Below, piece after piece: positions 27,774 through 35,985 of a stretch of 64,000 bases of DNA. This DNA comes from Gymnodinialimonas ceratoperidinii (GTDB lineage Bacteria; Pseudomonadota; Alphaproteobacteria; Rhodobacterales; Rhodobacteraceae), in assembly GCF_019297855.1 (NCBI RefSeq), contig NZ_CP079194.1, positions 1,661,501 to 1,725,500 on the forward strand, in the 5' to 3' direction. The first letter of the stretch is position 1. Each line of letters starts with the position of its first letter. A program made the translations under genes and the position numbers. The notes beneath the pieces were generated by a model, which was given only the letters and a program-made list of their open reading frames with translations, made no database searches and was not told the origin of the DNA.

Positions 27774-28165
27774 CGGAAGCTGATCCTGCAGCAATCTCCG
27801 TCGCCGATCTGTTCACGAACCTTTCCTCTGAGACGGATCGACTGGCCCGCATTGCGCTTTGTCTGGATGAGGCACTGAGCAAACAGACTGCCGTAACCGA
27901 TTACGGCTGCGCACCGTCGCGCGAACTGCAGAGCATCGATGCTTTGCGCCAATCCTTGCTGGCGCTGAGCCAGATCACGGCTGCAGCGGCGTCAGAGGTT
28001 CGCACGACAGAGAGTCCGTCGCTGACGATTGCATCGCTTGCCACTGGTATTTCCATAGAGCGGGTTCGCAAGGCTTGTCTGCGCCCGGTCTCAACCATTC
28101 AGAAGTGCGGCATCGAGCCTGCGTCAGTTTCTTGCTCAGCACAGACTTTTTTTGAAGAATTCTAA
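27770..28165 (+). CDS. small protein ending the che operon, unknown function
   Basis: A 131-residue protein translationally coupled to the second cheY (ATGA). The first 90 residues look helical (LFTNLSSETDRLARIALCLDEALSK, IDALRQSLLALSQITAAAASEV). The tail is cysteine-containing and less ordered. The position suggests a chemotaxis accessory such as a phosphatase or dimerisation partner, but no CheZ or CheX motif is visible. Confidence 0.6.
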   Translation: MTEADPAAISVADLFTNLSSETDRLARIALCLDEALSKQTAVTDYGCAPSRELQSIDALRQSLLALSQITAAAASEVRTTESPSLTIASLATGISIERVRKACLRPVSTIQKCGIEPASVSCSAQTFFEEF

Positions 28166-28223
28166 TCCAACGGCACCAATCCGAAGCGTCACAAGGTAAT
28201 CATCAGATCGGACCCTGACGGGG

Positions 28224-28709
28224 TTAATCCGCCTCAGGACGCTCCTTCGCCGCTTTGACTGCGTCACCTTTCAAGTGCCGCAAGACCGGCCGCACGTCGG
28301 TCGCGCGTCCGTCCGCAAGCATGACTTCCGTCATAAGCGAGCGCAACGCTTCGGCCTCGGGATGCCTTTCGATCGCGAGCAGGAGTATAGCACGAGCGGC
28401 CGCGCCGTCGCCAATGGCCATCGCGATCCGTGCCTTTGCGGCTGCGACCTCGGGAGCGGTCAGACCCGCAGACGTCGATTCCCTGTGGGTGCTCAATATC
28501 GCCTCGGCATTAGCGACGAGGGTGCGTGCATCAGCGATGTTTTCAGCCCGCAGCGCGGCGCGCACCTTCGCGTCCAAGCTTTCTTCCGAAAGGGTTTTAC
28601 TGTCCGCCGCTGACGCCAGACCCGACGCAGTTCCTATCTGCCGCGCCTCATCCTTCGTCCGATGAGCTGCAATCGTTGCCTCAGACCGTTCAATCGGTTC
28701 GCCAGCCAT
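28224..28709 (-). CDS. helical hypothetical protein
   Basis: A 161-residue alanine-rich helical protein. Residues 45-150 look like two or three TPR-type hairpins (KVRAALRAENIADARTLVANAEAIL, AKARIAMAIGDGAAARAILLLAIERHPEAEALRSLM). No signal peptide. GAGGG about eight bases before the ATG supports the start. It converges with the che operon. Function unknown. Confidence 0.55.
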   Translation of the reverse strand: MAGEPIERSEATIAAHRTKDEARQIGTASGLASAADSKTLSEESLDAKVRAALRAENIADARTLVANAEAILSTHRESTSAGLTAPEVAAAKARIAMAIGDGAAARAILLLAIERHPEAEALRSLMTEVMLADGRATDVRPVLRHLKGDAVKAAKERPEAD

Positions 28710-29037
28710 CCTGATTCCCTCTTCGTTATCGTTCGCGTGCTAAAATAGAGTTACGCCAAAGCTCTGTAATCTCAATCACTTCCGACAGGCTATTCCATCG
28801 GATGCGCAATTGGACCCTCGAATCCGCTCTCTCGTAAAACAGGCGGATAAGCCCCTGCCTCCTCCGTGGTCCGAAGAGAGCCATCGGTAATTCAGCACGA
28901 TCGACCAAAGTTTTAAGGTCACACTATGGCCCGTATCAACTGACGCGTCGTTGCGTCACTCTCAGGTTTGCTGCAAGCTTTCCTTGGGAAACGACGAATT
29001 CAGCACGGTCGCCTTCGCGCAGGCCGCATTTAATTTA
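28710..29037. promoter_or_regulatory. divergent intergenic region
   Basis: About 330 bases between the helical protein gene and the exported protein gene. A 60-codon minus-strand frame (28908-28726) with a TTG start lies here but has no ribosome site and is not accepted. The AT-rich sequence near 29020-29037 immediately precedes the right-hand start. No operator-like repeat seen. Confidence 0.35.
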
Positions 29038-30771
29038 ATGGAGCTCAACTTGCTGCCACGATTTTCTGTTTTTTCCGGCTTCTTCATAGGTCTTCCTGCT
29101 GCGATTGCAGTCCTATCAACCTCGCCGACGATGGCGCAGGGCATCAATGTGCCGGATCAGGCCGTGATCAATGCGCAGTTGGCGGAACTCGGCTCGAATG
29201 TGCCCGGCTCTGTCTTCGCAATGCAGCCGTTCCGCAATCGTCAGACCCTCTCTGACGCGGACGGCACGACATACACGCTGACCTCGCTCAACCCGCATGT
29301 GAATTCGTGGTTTGTGCTGGAAACGACCCCCGCCGGCGGACGCTCGCGCTTCGTGCATTTCGAAAATGGTGACCCGGAAACGTGGGAAATCTCCCTCATC
29401 GACGAAGACGGCCCCGCGCTGTTGATCGAGGGCGAGGGGGATAGCTTCGCCTGCGCGCCTTGGGCTGACGGTGAATTGGAGGAGGCACAGGCCAGTTCAC
29501 TGCCCTATGCGCCGGTCTGCGACTGGAGCCTGTTTGTGCGAAACCCCGTCACCGGCAACCGGACAACCCGTGAGGCCGTGGCGGAATTCTTGCGCGAGAA
29601 TGTCATCTTCGGCGAATCCATCGTGAACCTCATCAAGGGCGCGTTTTTCGAGGATGCCTTCATGGTCTCGTCCGAGGGCGAGGACGAGGTCGAGGAAATC
29701 GACGGGGTCGAGCTTCTCGGCACCGCGCTGTTGGACAATGCGCCGAACATGCGCCCCTACATGGGCTTCGAATTGGCTGGCACCGACGCGGGCGCGATGA
29801 CCGCGGGCGCGTGGTACGAGGTCGAGGAGAGCCCGGGCATCTACGCGTCTGTCATGCAACCGGGCATGATCGCGCGGGAGGTGATGCAGAGCGGCGGCGC
29901 AAATGGGCTCGACAGCATCGAGCGGCGGGCCGACGTCTACCTCGTGGCGTTCGACATGGCGCGGTTCGACATTGGGTATGAGCTTGGTACGGACCACCCC
30001 GGCATCGAATGGTCCTCGCGCCCGCAGAACCGGCATGGGCAGGGGCGCGGCCCTGACGGGTTCGACACGTCCGCGCCACTGGTGCGCACGGGTATGTTGA
30101 ACCCTTCCTTTGTGGACCGTGTGGCGGCGACTTTTACCGGAGGTTTCAAGCGCGATCACGGCGCGTGGCGGTTCGGTGATTACGCGACATTCAACTACGG
30201 CCACCACTACGGTTTCATGCAGAACGGCGTGCTTCTCTCGCGTCTCTGGCCAAATCTCGCGACGATGTATCTGACCCAGGACGGCGAGGTCGACATGCGG
30301 ACCTGGACGGAGGAGGACACCGCAATGCTGCCCGATCTGGTCTTCGCGCGGCAGAACGGTGTCGCCATTGTCGAGAACGGCGTGCCGGGTTCGCGGGTCA
30401 CCTCCTGGGGCGGTGGTAACTGGTCTGGCGATGCGGATGCCACCCTGCGCACCTTGCGGGGAGGGGCGTGCATGCGCACGGTCGAAGGACGTCAGTTCCT
30501 GATTTATGCTTATTTTTCAACGGCTACGCCCTCGGCAATGGCGCGGACGTTTCAAGCCTACCAGTGCGATTACGCCATGCTGTTGGACATGAATAGTCAA
30601 GAGCACACCTACATGGCGCTCTATGTGCATGACGAAGACGGCGAGGGCGAAATTGATGTCCAACACCTCGTTTCCGGCATGGCGGAAGTGGATCCGGACA
30701 ACGGCCGCGTGCCGCGGTTCATCTCGGCTCCGGACAACCGCGATTTCTTTTACCTGCTGCGGAGGCAATGA
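29038..30771 (+). CDS. exported protein with possible phosphodiester-glycosidase (NAGPA-like) domain
   Basis: A 577-residue protein. The start at 29038 gives a signal peptide (LLPRFSVFSGFFIGLPAAIAVLST then SPTMAQ) with likely cleavage after AQ, so it is periplasmic or secreted. The C-terminal third has a pattern recalling PF09992: AIVENGVPGSRVTSWGGG, then ADATLRTLRGGACM, and AYQCDYAMLLDMNSQEH. That family cleaves or binds GlcNAc-phosphodiesters. The N-terminal region is acidic and not recognised. It is translationally coupled to the SUMF1-like gene that follows (three bases between stop and ATG). Confidence 0.5.
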   Translation: MELNLLPRFSVFSGFFIGLPAAIAVLSTSPTMAQGINVPDQAVINAQLAELGSNVPGSVFAMQPFRNRQTLSDADGTTYTLTSLNPHVNSWFVLETTPAGGRSRFVHFENGDPETWEISLIDEDGPALLIEGEGDSFACAPWADGELEEAQASSLPYAPVCDWSLFVRNPVTGNRTTREAVAEFLRENVIFGESIVNLIKGAFFEDAFMVSSEGEDEVEEIDGVELLGTALLDNAPNMRPYMGFELAGTDAGAMTAGAWYEVEESPGIYASVMQPGMIAREVMQSGGANGLDSIERRADVYLVAFDMARFDIGYELGTDHPGIEWSSRPQNRHGQGRGPDGFDTSAPLVRTGMLNPSFVDRVAATFTGGFKRDHGAWRFGDYATFNYGHHYGFMQNGVLLSRLWPNLATMYLTQDGEVDMRTWTEEDTAMLPDLVFARQNGVAIVENGVPGSRVTSWGGGNWSGDADATLRTLRGGACMRTVEGRQFLIYAYFSTATPSAMARTFQAYQCDYAMLLDMNSQEHTYMALYVHDEDGEGEIDVQHLVSGMAEVDPDNGRVPRFISAPDNRDFFYLLRRQ

Positions 30772-30774
30772 TTG

Positions 30775-31797
30775 ATGCGATTAGCTACCTTTGTGAAAGC
30801 GGCCGTTGCCGCGAGTGTTCTGGCTGCGACAGGCGCCAACGCGCAATCTCTGGCAGAACGAAACGAGGTGTTGTTCCAGCAGTTGCAGGAAATCCGCGGT
30901 CTATCGAATGCCGAGATCAACCGCGTTCGCACCATTTTCGCAAACTCACCGAACGGCTGGATGGGGCAGGGCAACCCTGCGGTCACGCGCCATCCGCTGT
31001 CTCCGGAAGAAGCCGCCGCGCGGATCGGCGGCACGGTGGAGCAGGTGCAAGCCAGCTACCGTAACCGCGAGTTCGAGCGGATTTGCGGCGGCCCCTACAT
31101 GGTCCCGCTCTACGACCCCGAAACCCAGAGCCCTCGCGACGCGACGACCTGTGCGGATATGTTCGAATACCCCAACATCCCGATGGTTTACCCGGTCGTT
31201 TGGGTGCGCGCGAACGAGGCCGCGCAGCTTTGCGCGGCGGAAGGCGGCCGCATCGGTGACGCCCATGAGTGGGAGGGTGCGGCCGCAGGTCAGCTTCTGC
31301 CGCCGGACTACCCCTTCGACATGGTGCGCGGCATGGGCCTTTCGGCGGCCGTCAACACGATCCGCAACTGGCACAACAATCACTACGCCAGCACCCGCGG
31401 CACTTATTCGATCGGGGCATGGCAGTCGGGCGTTTGCGCGACAGGCTCGTTCAAGACGGCCTCGTGCAACGGCGGCAGCTTTCAGGGCTGTGGCTCCAAT
31501 ACCTATCCGGCCGGAAGCTTCCCGGCCTGCCAGTCGCCGCTTGGTGTCTACGACATCGATGGCAACGCCGCCGAACACATGAACCTTCCGCTGGCCGAGG
31601 ATCAGATGGCCTCGGCCGGGTCGACCACCTTGGGTGTGACCGAGATGAAAGGCTCCTGGTTCATCTGGGACACGATCCGCGCCCACGAGCATTGGGCTCG
31701 CTGGCGGGCTCCGTTCTGGCATGGGACGCGGGTGATGTCGGAGGGAAGCCATCGCAACTACCACCTCGGGTTTCGCTGCTTCCGCGACGTTCGCTGA
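30775..31797 (+). CDS. exported SUMF1/FGE-like domain protein lacking the active-site cysteine pair
   Basis: A 340-residue protein with a signal peptide (FVKAAVAASVLAATGANAQS). The SUMF1 fold is suggested by GGRIGDAHEWEGAAAG (compare the LPTEAEWEYAARG motif), GVYDIDGNAAEHMN and the closing NYHLGFRCFRDV. The cysteine pair that generates formylglycine in true FGE is not seen near GSWFIWDTIRAHEHWARWRAP, so a different role (binding, or another oxidase) is likely. It has several other cysteines that may form disulfides. GGAGG at 30761-30765 supports ATG 30775. Paired with the upstream exported protein; no sulfatase is nearby. Confidence 0.7.
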   Translation: MRLATFVKAAVAASVLAATGANAQSLAERNEVLFQQLQEIRGLSNAEINRVRTIFANSPNGWMGQGNPAVTRHPLSPEEAAARIGGTVEQVQASYRNREFERICGGPYMVPLYDPETQSPRDATTCADMFEYPNIPMVYPVVWVRANEAAQLCAAEGGRIGDAHEWEGAAAGQLLPPDYPFDMVRGMGLSAAVNTIRNWHNNHYASTRGTYSIGAWQSGVCATGSFKTASCNGGSFQGCGSNTYPAGSFPACQSPLGVYDIDGNAAEHMNLPLAEDQMASAGSTTLGVTEMKGSWFIWDTIRAHEHWARWRAPFWHGTRVMSEGSHRNYHLGFRCFRDVR

Positions 31798-31810
31798 GGC
31801 CTGAAACAGC

Positions 31811-31842
31811 AAAAGGCGCGCCCGGTCCGGCGCGCCTTTTTT
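31811..31842. terminator. bidirectional intrinsic terminator
   Basis: Twelve-base arms AAAAGGCGCGCC (31811-31822) and GGCGCGCCTTTT (31829-31840) around loop CGGTCC, followed by more T on the plus strand and preceded by A, so it can work from both sides. It ends the exported-protein pair and the convergent gene at 31860. Confidence 0.9.
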
Positions 31843-31859
31843 CTTGTCTTCCCGACAGC

Positions 31860-33389
31860 TTAGAGCGAGGCGAGACGTACGGTCGCGCCCGTCAGCGTGC
31901 CATCGCCGTTCAGGAACCCGGCGTAGCGGTCGTCTGTCAGAAGATCCCTCAGGTCAACGGCTCGCCCATCTACGAAGGCGGTCCGGCTGACGAGGCGGAT
32001 ACCGTGGGAGTAATCCGCGTAATATTCCCCGTGCACGGTCGAGAGCGGCTGGATCGCGCGGCCGTTGGTGCGGTGCCAGCCATAGATCGCGACGCGGCCC
32101 GGGTTGCGGGACAGGCGGTTGGCGATCACGAGGTCCTTCTTGTGACCGGCGACCAGCATCCCGTCACGCGCGCCAGCGCTGGCGAATTGACCGTCAATGG
32201 TCTCATCGTGCTGCAGGAAGTAGTTGGTCGACGACATGGCGGAGCCCGGCGTCATCGGCGAGGGCGCAACGCGGACGTCGGCTTGCTGATAGATCGCGTC
32301 GACCATGGTGGTCGTGGGCAGCATCATGTCGAAGGCATCGGCGACGCGCAGCGCGGCGGGCAGTCCCATGGGGACGCGCACATGGTCGTTGTCGGAACCA
32401 ATGGCGAGATAATCGGGCGTGACGCAGATCGTCACTTCAACGGTCCGTCCGCCGACGTTGCCATTGAATGTCACCGGTTGCAGGTCACGGATGTGGCTTG
32501 GCACGTTGCCTGCCAGAGCCTCTTGCACCATGCGGTTGTCACGGCCCGAACCGGAGCCGTTGCCTGCGCTGGCCATGACGGCCGAGCCGCCTGCGGCAGA
32601 GCCCGGACGGCGCGGGATTGCGCGGGCCATGCGGGCGGTACATTCCCCACTGTTGCCCGCAAAAAGGCCACCGCGCGGGCTTTCACCGACACCGCCAAGG
32701 GTGTCAGGCGCCTCGGCGCGGGCAACTTCGATGCCAAGCCGGTCCGGCTGTGCCGCGACGCGGGTCACCAGACCCGCAGGACGCAGGCTCGGGCGGGGGC
32801 TGGAGGCGGCCAGCAGGATCGACGTCTGCGGGCCGGTATCCTGATCCGGCCAGGCAGGGGTCGTGGTGCTTCCGGGACGCTCCATCGGGCGCGGGAACGC
32901 GAGGGCGCGGGCGCGGTCAAGGTTGCGGGCCATCGTGACGATCTCCACGATCGGGGGCACCGTCACGACGCCGGGGCGTGGTTGCGGCATGACCGGCGGG
33001 CGGCCTTCCACGACGGTATAAGGCTCTGCGACGTCAGCCGGGGCAAGCGCCACCTGGGTCGCCGGGGGCAACTGCGGCGCATTGCGGGTCACCGCGGGCG
33101 CGTTGTCGATCGTGAAGGAGACCGAGGTGTCGAACGCTTCGACCTCGGGGTAGCGGCGTCGCAGCGCGGGCGCGCCCGGCTCCAGCGTGACAACCTGTTC
33201 CGCGTCGGAGACGTAGCGCTGCGCGACCATCGCGTTGGACACCACAACGTAGGCGCAAACGGAGGTTATGACTGTCGAGGCCAGAACAATGGCCAACACG
33301 CCGTTAGGGCGCTCCAGCATCATTTCGCCAGACGCGGCGGTCACTGGTTTCGTTCGCGCAAATACACGCGCGAGAGATTTCACGTTCAT
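31860..33389 (-). CDS. membrane-anchored periplasmic protein of unknown function
   Basis: A 509-residue protein. One transmembrane segment near residues 28-53 (LERPNGVLAIVLASTVITSVCAYVV), a long proline/alanine-rich linker (about 70-250), then a compact domain (about 280-509) holding HKKDLVIANRLSRNPGRVAIYGWHRTNG, IQPLSTVHGEYYADYSHGIRLVS and a final LTGATVRL. The histidines and the HG.YYADYSHGIRLV stretch look catalytic or binding-like, but I do not know the family's function. It ends at the bidirectional terminator. Confidence 0.6.
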   Translation of the reverse strand: MNVKSLARVFARTKPVTAASGEMMLERPNGVLAIVLASTVITSVCAYVVVSNAMVAQRYVSDAEQVVTLEPGAPALRRRYPEVEAFDTSVSFTIDNAPAVTRNAPQLPPATQVALAPADVAEPYTVVEGRPPVMPQPRPGVVTVPPIVEIVTMARNLDRARALAFPRPMERPGSTTTPAWPDQDTGPQTSILLAASSPRPSLRPAGLVTRVAAQPDRLGIEVARAEAPDTLGGVGESPRGGLFAGNSGECTARMARAIPRRPGSAAGGSAVMASAGNGSGSGRDNRMVQEALAGNVPSHIRDLQPVTFNGNVGGRTVEVTICVTPDYLAIGSDNDHVRVPMGLPAALRVADAFDMMLPTTTMVDAIYQQADVRVAPSPMTPGSAMSSTNYFLQHDETIDGQFASAGARDGMLVAGHKKDLVIANRLSRNPGRVAIYGWHRTNGRAIQPLSTVHGEYYADYSHGIRLVSRTAFVDGRAVDLRDLLTDDRYAGFLNGDGTLTGATVRLASL

Positions 33390-33548
33390 GGTAAGGCACT
33401 GCCCATCTACTAAAACGCCACCATTCGGCAGCGCAAATGTCCCTTCGATTGGGTCAGCCCTAAGCTGGAAGTGTTAATATCGCAACAACGCCTCCTCGGA
33501 ACGCATCGGACTCTTGATTTTTGCGCGGAATCTTGCCAGCGGCCGCGC

Positions 33549-34283
33549 CTAGATCGAGGTCTTTTTGAAGACCGGTTCGGGGATGTTTCGGATCACCGCC
33601 ATGACCGCGCGCCAGACCGGTCGGGTGTAGATCACGTTGGTCTTTCTGCGCACCGCTTTCAGGATCGCGGCGCCCACTTCCTCGGGCTCGGCGGTCAGCG
33701 GGGCAGGGGTCTCGATCCCCTCCAGCATCGCGGTCTTGACGAAACCGGGCAGCACGGTGACCACATGAACCCCTTGTTTCGACAGCCGATTTCTGAGGCC
33801 TGACAGAAACGCCGTGAAACCGGCTTTCGCTGAACCATAGACGTAGTTGGATGCGCGACCGCGATCTCCGGCGACAGATGAGATCCCCACCAGCGTGCCC
33901 GAACCGCGCGCTTCCATGGCGTTGGCAAGATGCGCCAGAACGCTCGCCGGGCCCTCGTAATTGGCGCGCATGATCTGGATCGCGGCTTGGGGATCGGCCT
34001 CGCTCTTGGTCTGGGTGCCCATCGCGCCCACAGCGCAGATCGCGACCTCGGGAAGGGCGGGCAGACCCGCCACGAAGCCCGCATGAGAATCAGTTTCGAG
34101 GGCGTCGAACTCGTGAGTCGTCACCTCCACGCCGTAGCGAGTCGCGAGGTCGCGGGCGTCATCCTCGAGCCGCTCGGCGTTTCGGGCGGCCAGCTGAATC
34201 GGATGCCCGGCCTCGCCGAAAGATCGGGCGACGGCGCGGGCGATGTCGGATGCCGCGCCGAGGATGAGGACCGGCCCGCTCAT
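33549..34283 (-). CDS. SDR oxidoreductase, DprE2-like
   Basis: A 244-residue short-chain dehydrogenase. ILGAASDIARAVARSFGEAG is the nucleotide-binding motif, AICAVGAMG the NNAG-like strand, and SVAGDRGRASNYVYGSAKAG carries Ser, Tyr and Lys. It resembles DprE2, the NADH-dependent half of the epimerase that turns polyprenyl-phospho-ribose into polyprenyl-phospho-arabinose. Its start overlaps the stop of the FAD-linked partner by four bases (ATGA), which fits a two-subunit enzyme. Confidence 0.8.
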   Translation of the reverse strand: MSGPVLILGAASDIARAVARSFGEAGHPIQLAARNAERLEDDARDLATRYGVEVTTHEFDALETDSHAGFVAGLPALPEVAICAVGAMGTQTKSEADPQAAIQIMRANYEGPASVLAHLANAMEARGSGTLVGISSVAGDRGRASNYVYGSAKAGFTAFLSGLRNRLSKQGVHVVTVLPGFVKTAMLEGIETPAPLTAEPEEVGAAILKAVRRKTNVIYTRPVWRAVMAVIRNIPEPVFKKTSI

Positions 34284-35578
34284 AGGCCCAACCTCTCGGA
34301 TTGGACGGAGGCGAAGCGTGCGGCGAGGCCGGTCTCCTTTCGCATGGCGGCGAAGGTTTCGGCGCGCGGATCGGCTTTCGCCACCGCCTGCGCCATGCGC
34401 GCGTCTTTCGCGAGGTAGAAGCGGCCGCCGTGGGCCAAGGTTATCTTGTCGAGTTGTTCCATAAGCGCGAGGCTCCGTTCGTTTGCCGGGAAGTCCATGG
34501 CCAGCGTGTATCCGGCCATTGGGAAGGAAAAATGGCTCGTTTGCGGCCCGAAACGTTTGAGGACCGAAAGGACCGACCCTTGTTTCGATTCCGCGATCGC
34601 CGCCATCAGCTTGGCCAGCCCATCGGGGGCCATGTCACGCGGCAGGACGCATTGAAACTGGATGAACCCGTTGCGACCGTAGAGCTTGTTCCAGTTCGCC
34701 AAACCGTCGAGCGGATAGAAGTAGCTGTCCCAGTCGACCAGTGCACGTCCCGCACGTCGAGCCTTCAGCCGCCAATAGGCACTGTTGATGAGTTGCAGCG
34801 CGCGCCCCTTGAAGAGCAAGGGCATGCCGAAAGGGACGGGGATCTTGCCCCTGCGCTGCAGGTTGAACTTCGGCCGATCTGCGGGAAGGTCCTCCGAGCG
34901 GGCGTGTCGCCCGAGGAGGAGGATGGAATGGCCGTGCTGCGGCCCGTCGGTGCAGTCGATCCAGGCGACCGAATAGGGCGCATCCATCGCGGCTTCGAAG
35001 GCGTCGATGGTTTCGGTTAACGACGTTAACGCTTTGCTGTCCTGCACGATCCAGGAGCTTTCGACCGGCCGCAGCCTGATCTGGGCCCGCAGGATCACTC
35101 CGGTCAGCCCCATGCCGCCGAGGGTCCATTCAAACAGCTCGTCGCCCGGCGCGACCCGGCTCACCTCTCCGTCCATGCCCATTAGCTCGACCCAATCGAC
35201 ACAGGATCGAAACGACCCGTCGACATGGTGGTTCTTGCCGTGCACGTCCGCGGCAATCGCACCGCCAAGGCTGACCATCTTCGTGCCGGGCGTGACCAAC
35301 GGAAACCAGCCGCGCGGCAGGAAAGCGTGGATGATGTCGGCCAGAAGCACACCTGCCTCGGCGACGAGCATGCCGTCTTTGAACGAGAGCATCCGGTCCA
35401 TGCCGGTCATGTCGAGCGTCTGGCCGGGGTTCAGCGCCGCATCGCCATAGGCGCGACCATTGCCGCGCGCGATCAGGGGCGCGGCAAGCACCGCCTTGCG
35501 CACGTCATCCTCGCATCGCGCCCGGACCACGCGGCAATCGATCTGCGGGAACAGACCCCAACCGCTGAGCTCGGTCAT
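34280..35578 (-). CDS. FAD-binding oxidoreductase, DprE1-like
   Basis: A 432-residue FAD-linked oxidase. The FAD domain shows IARGNGRAYGDAALNPG, LVTPGTKMVSLGGAIAADVHGKNHHVDGSF and GGMGLTGVI; the last third contains the K-F-G-P-Q-T-S-H-F-S-F-P-M pattern seen in DprE1. It would oxidise polyprenyl-phospho-ribose to the 2-keto intermediate. The start at 35578 (MTELSGWGLFP) gives an ATGA overlap with the GtrA gene. Confidence 0.82.
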   Translation of the reverse strand: MTELSGWGLFPQIDCRVVRARCEDDVRKAVLAAPLIARGNGRAYGDAALNPGQTLDMTGMDRMLSFKDGMLVAEAGVLLADIIHAFLPRGWFPLVTPGTKMVSLGGAIAADVHGKNHHVDGSFRSCVDWVELMGMDGEVSRVAPGDELFEWTLGGMGLTGVILRAQIRLRPVESSWIVQDSKALTSLTETIDAFEAAMDAPYSVAWIDCTDGPQHGHSILLLGRHARSEDLPADRPKFNLQRRGKIPVPFGMPLLFKGRALQLINSAYWRLKARRAGRALVDWDSYFYPLDGLANWNKLYGRNGFIQFQCVLPRDMAPDGLAKLMAAIAESKQGSVLSVLKRFGPQTSHFSFPMAGYTLAMDFPANERSLALMEQLDKITLAHGGRFYLAKDARMAQAVAKADPRAETFAAMRKETGLAARFASVQSERLGL

Positions 35579-35985
35579 GTCTGCGCCCCCTCGAACACAA
35601 ATCGGCGGTCGAGCTGGTACTTGGTGACATAGCCGATCGAGAGGCCGATCAGCGCCCCCAACTCGCGGGCGAAATCGGTCCCCCAAACCATGAAGAACGC
35701 GGTCTCGGTCACCCAGAAGATGACCGTGGTGGCGACACCCATGAGGGAATAGAGGCCGAACTGTCGGCCCCGCGCTGCGGCGCCGCGTGTCTCGTCATGG
35801 AAGATCCAGCGCTTGTCGAGGACGTATTTTACGACCAGCCCCGCCAGTGTTCCGGCCCCCAAGGCCACCGTGAACCACAGGGCCGTATCGCCGCCCATAA
35901 GCACCAGACGCTGGACGGCGAGATTGACCACGACAGCTACCACCGCGAAAGCCACGTAACGGATCACCAGCGTCCGGCGGTTCAT
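35575..35985 (-). CDS. GtrA-family membrane protein
   Basis: A 136-residue GtrA-like protein with four predicted membrane segments (RYVAFAVVAVVVNLAVQRLV; FTVALGAGTLAGLVVKYVL; FGLYSLMGVATTVIFWVTETAFF; LGALIGLSIGYVTKYQLD) and the family pattern YVLDKRWIF / KYQLDRRFVF. GtrA proteins are thought to move polyprenyl-linked sugars across the membrane, which fits flipping of polyprenyl-phospho-arabinose. Overlaps by four bases on both sides. Confidence 0.82.
   Translation of the reverse strand: MNRRTLVIRYVAFAVVAVVVNLAVQRLVLMGGDTALWFTVALGAGTLAGLVVKYVLDKRWIFHDETRGAAARGRQFGLYSLMGVATTVIFWVTETAFFMVWGTDFARELGALIGLSIGYVTKYQLDRRFVFEGAQT

Noticed and set aside
28726..28908. 60-codon minus-strand frame between the helical protein and exported protein genes
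   Set aside because: TTG start without ribosome site, no family; left as part of the intergenic region.
31269..33413. Very long plus-strand frame spanning two genes and the terminator
   Set aside because: It runs through a strong bidirectional terminator and is antisense to the membrane-anchored protein; no domain pattern.
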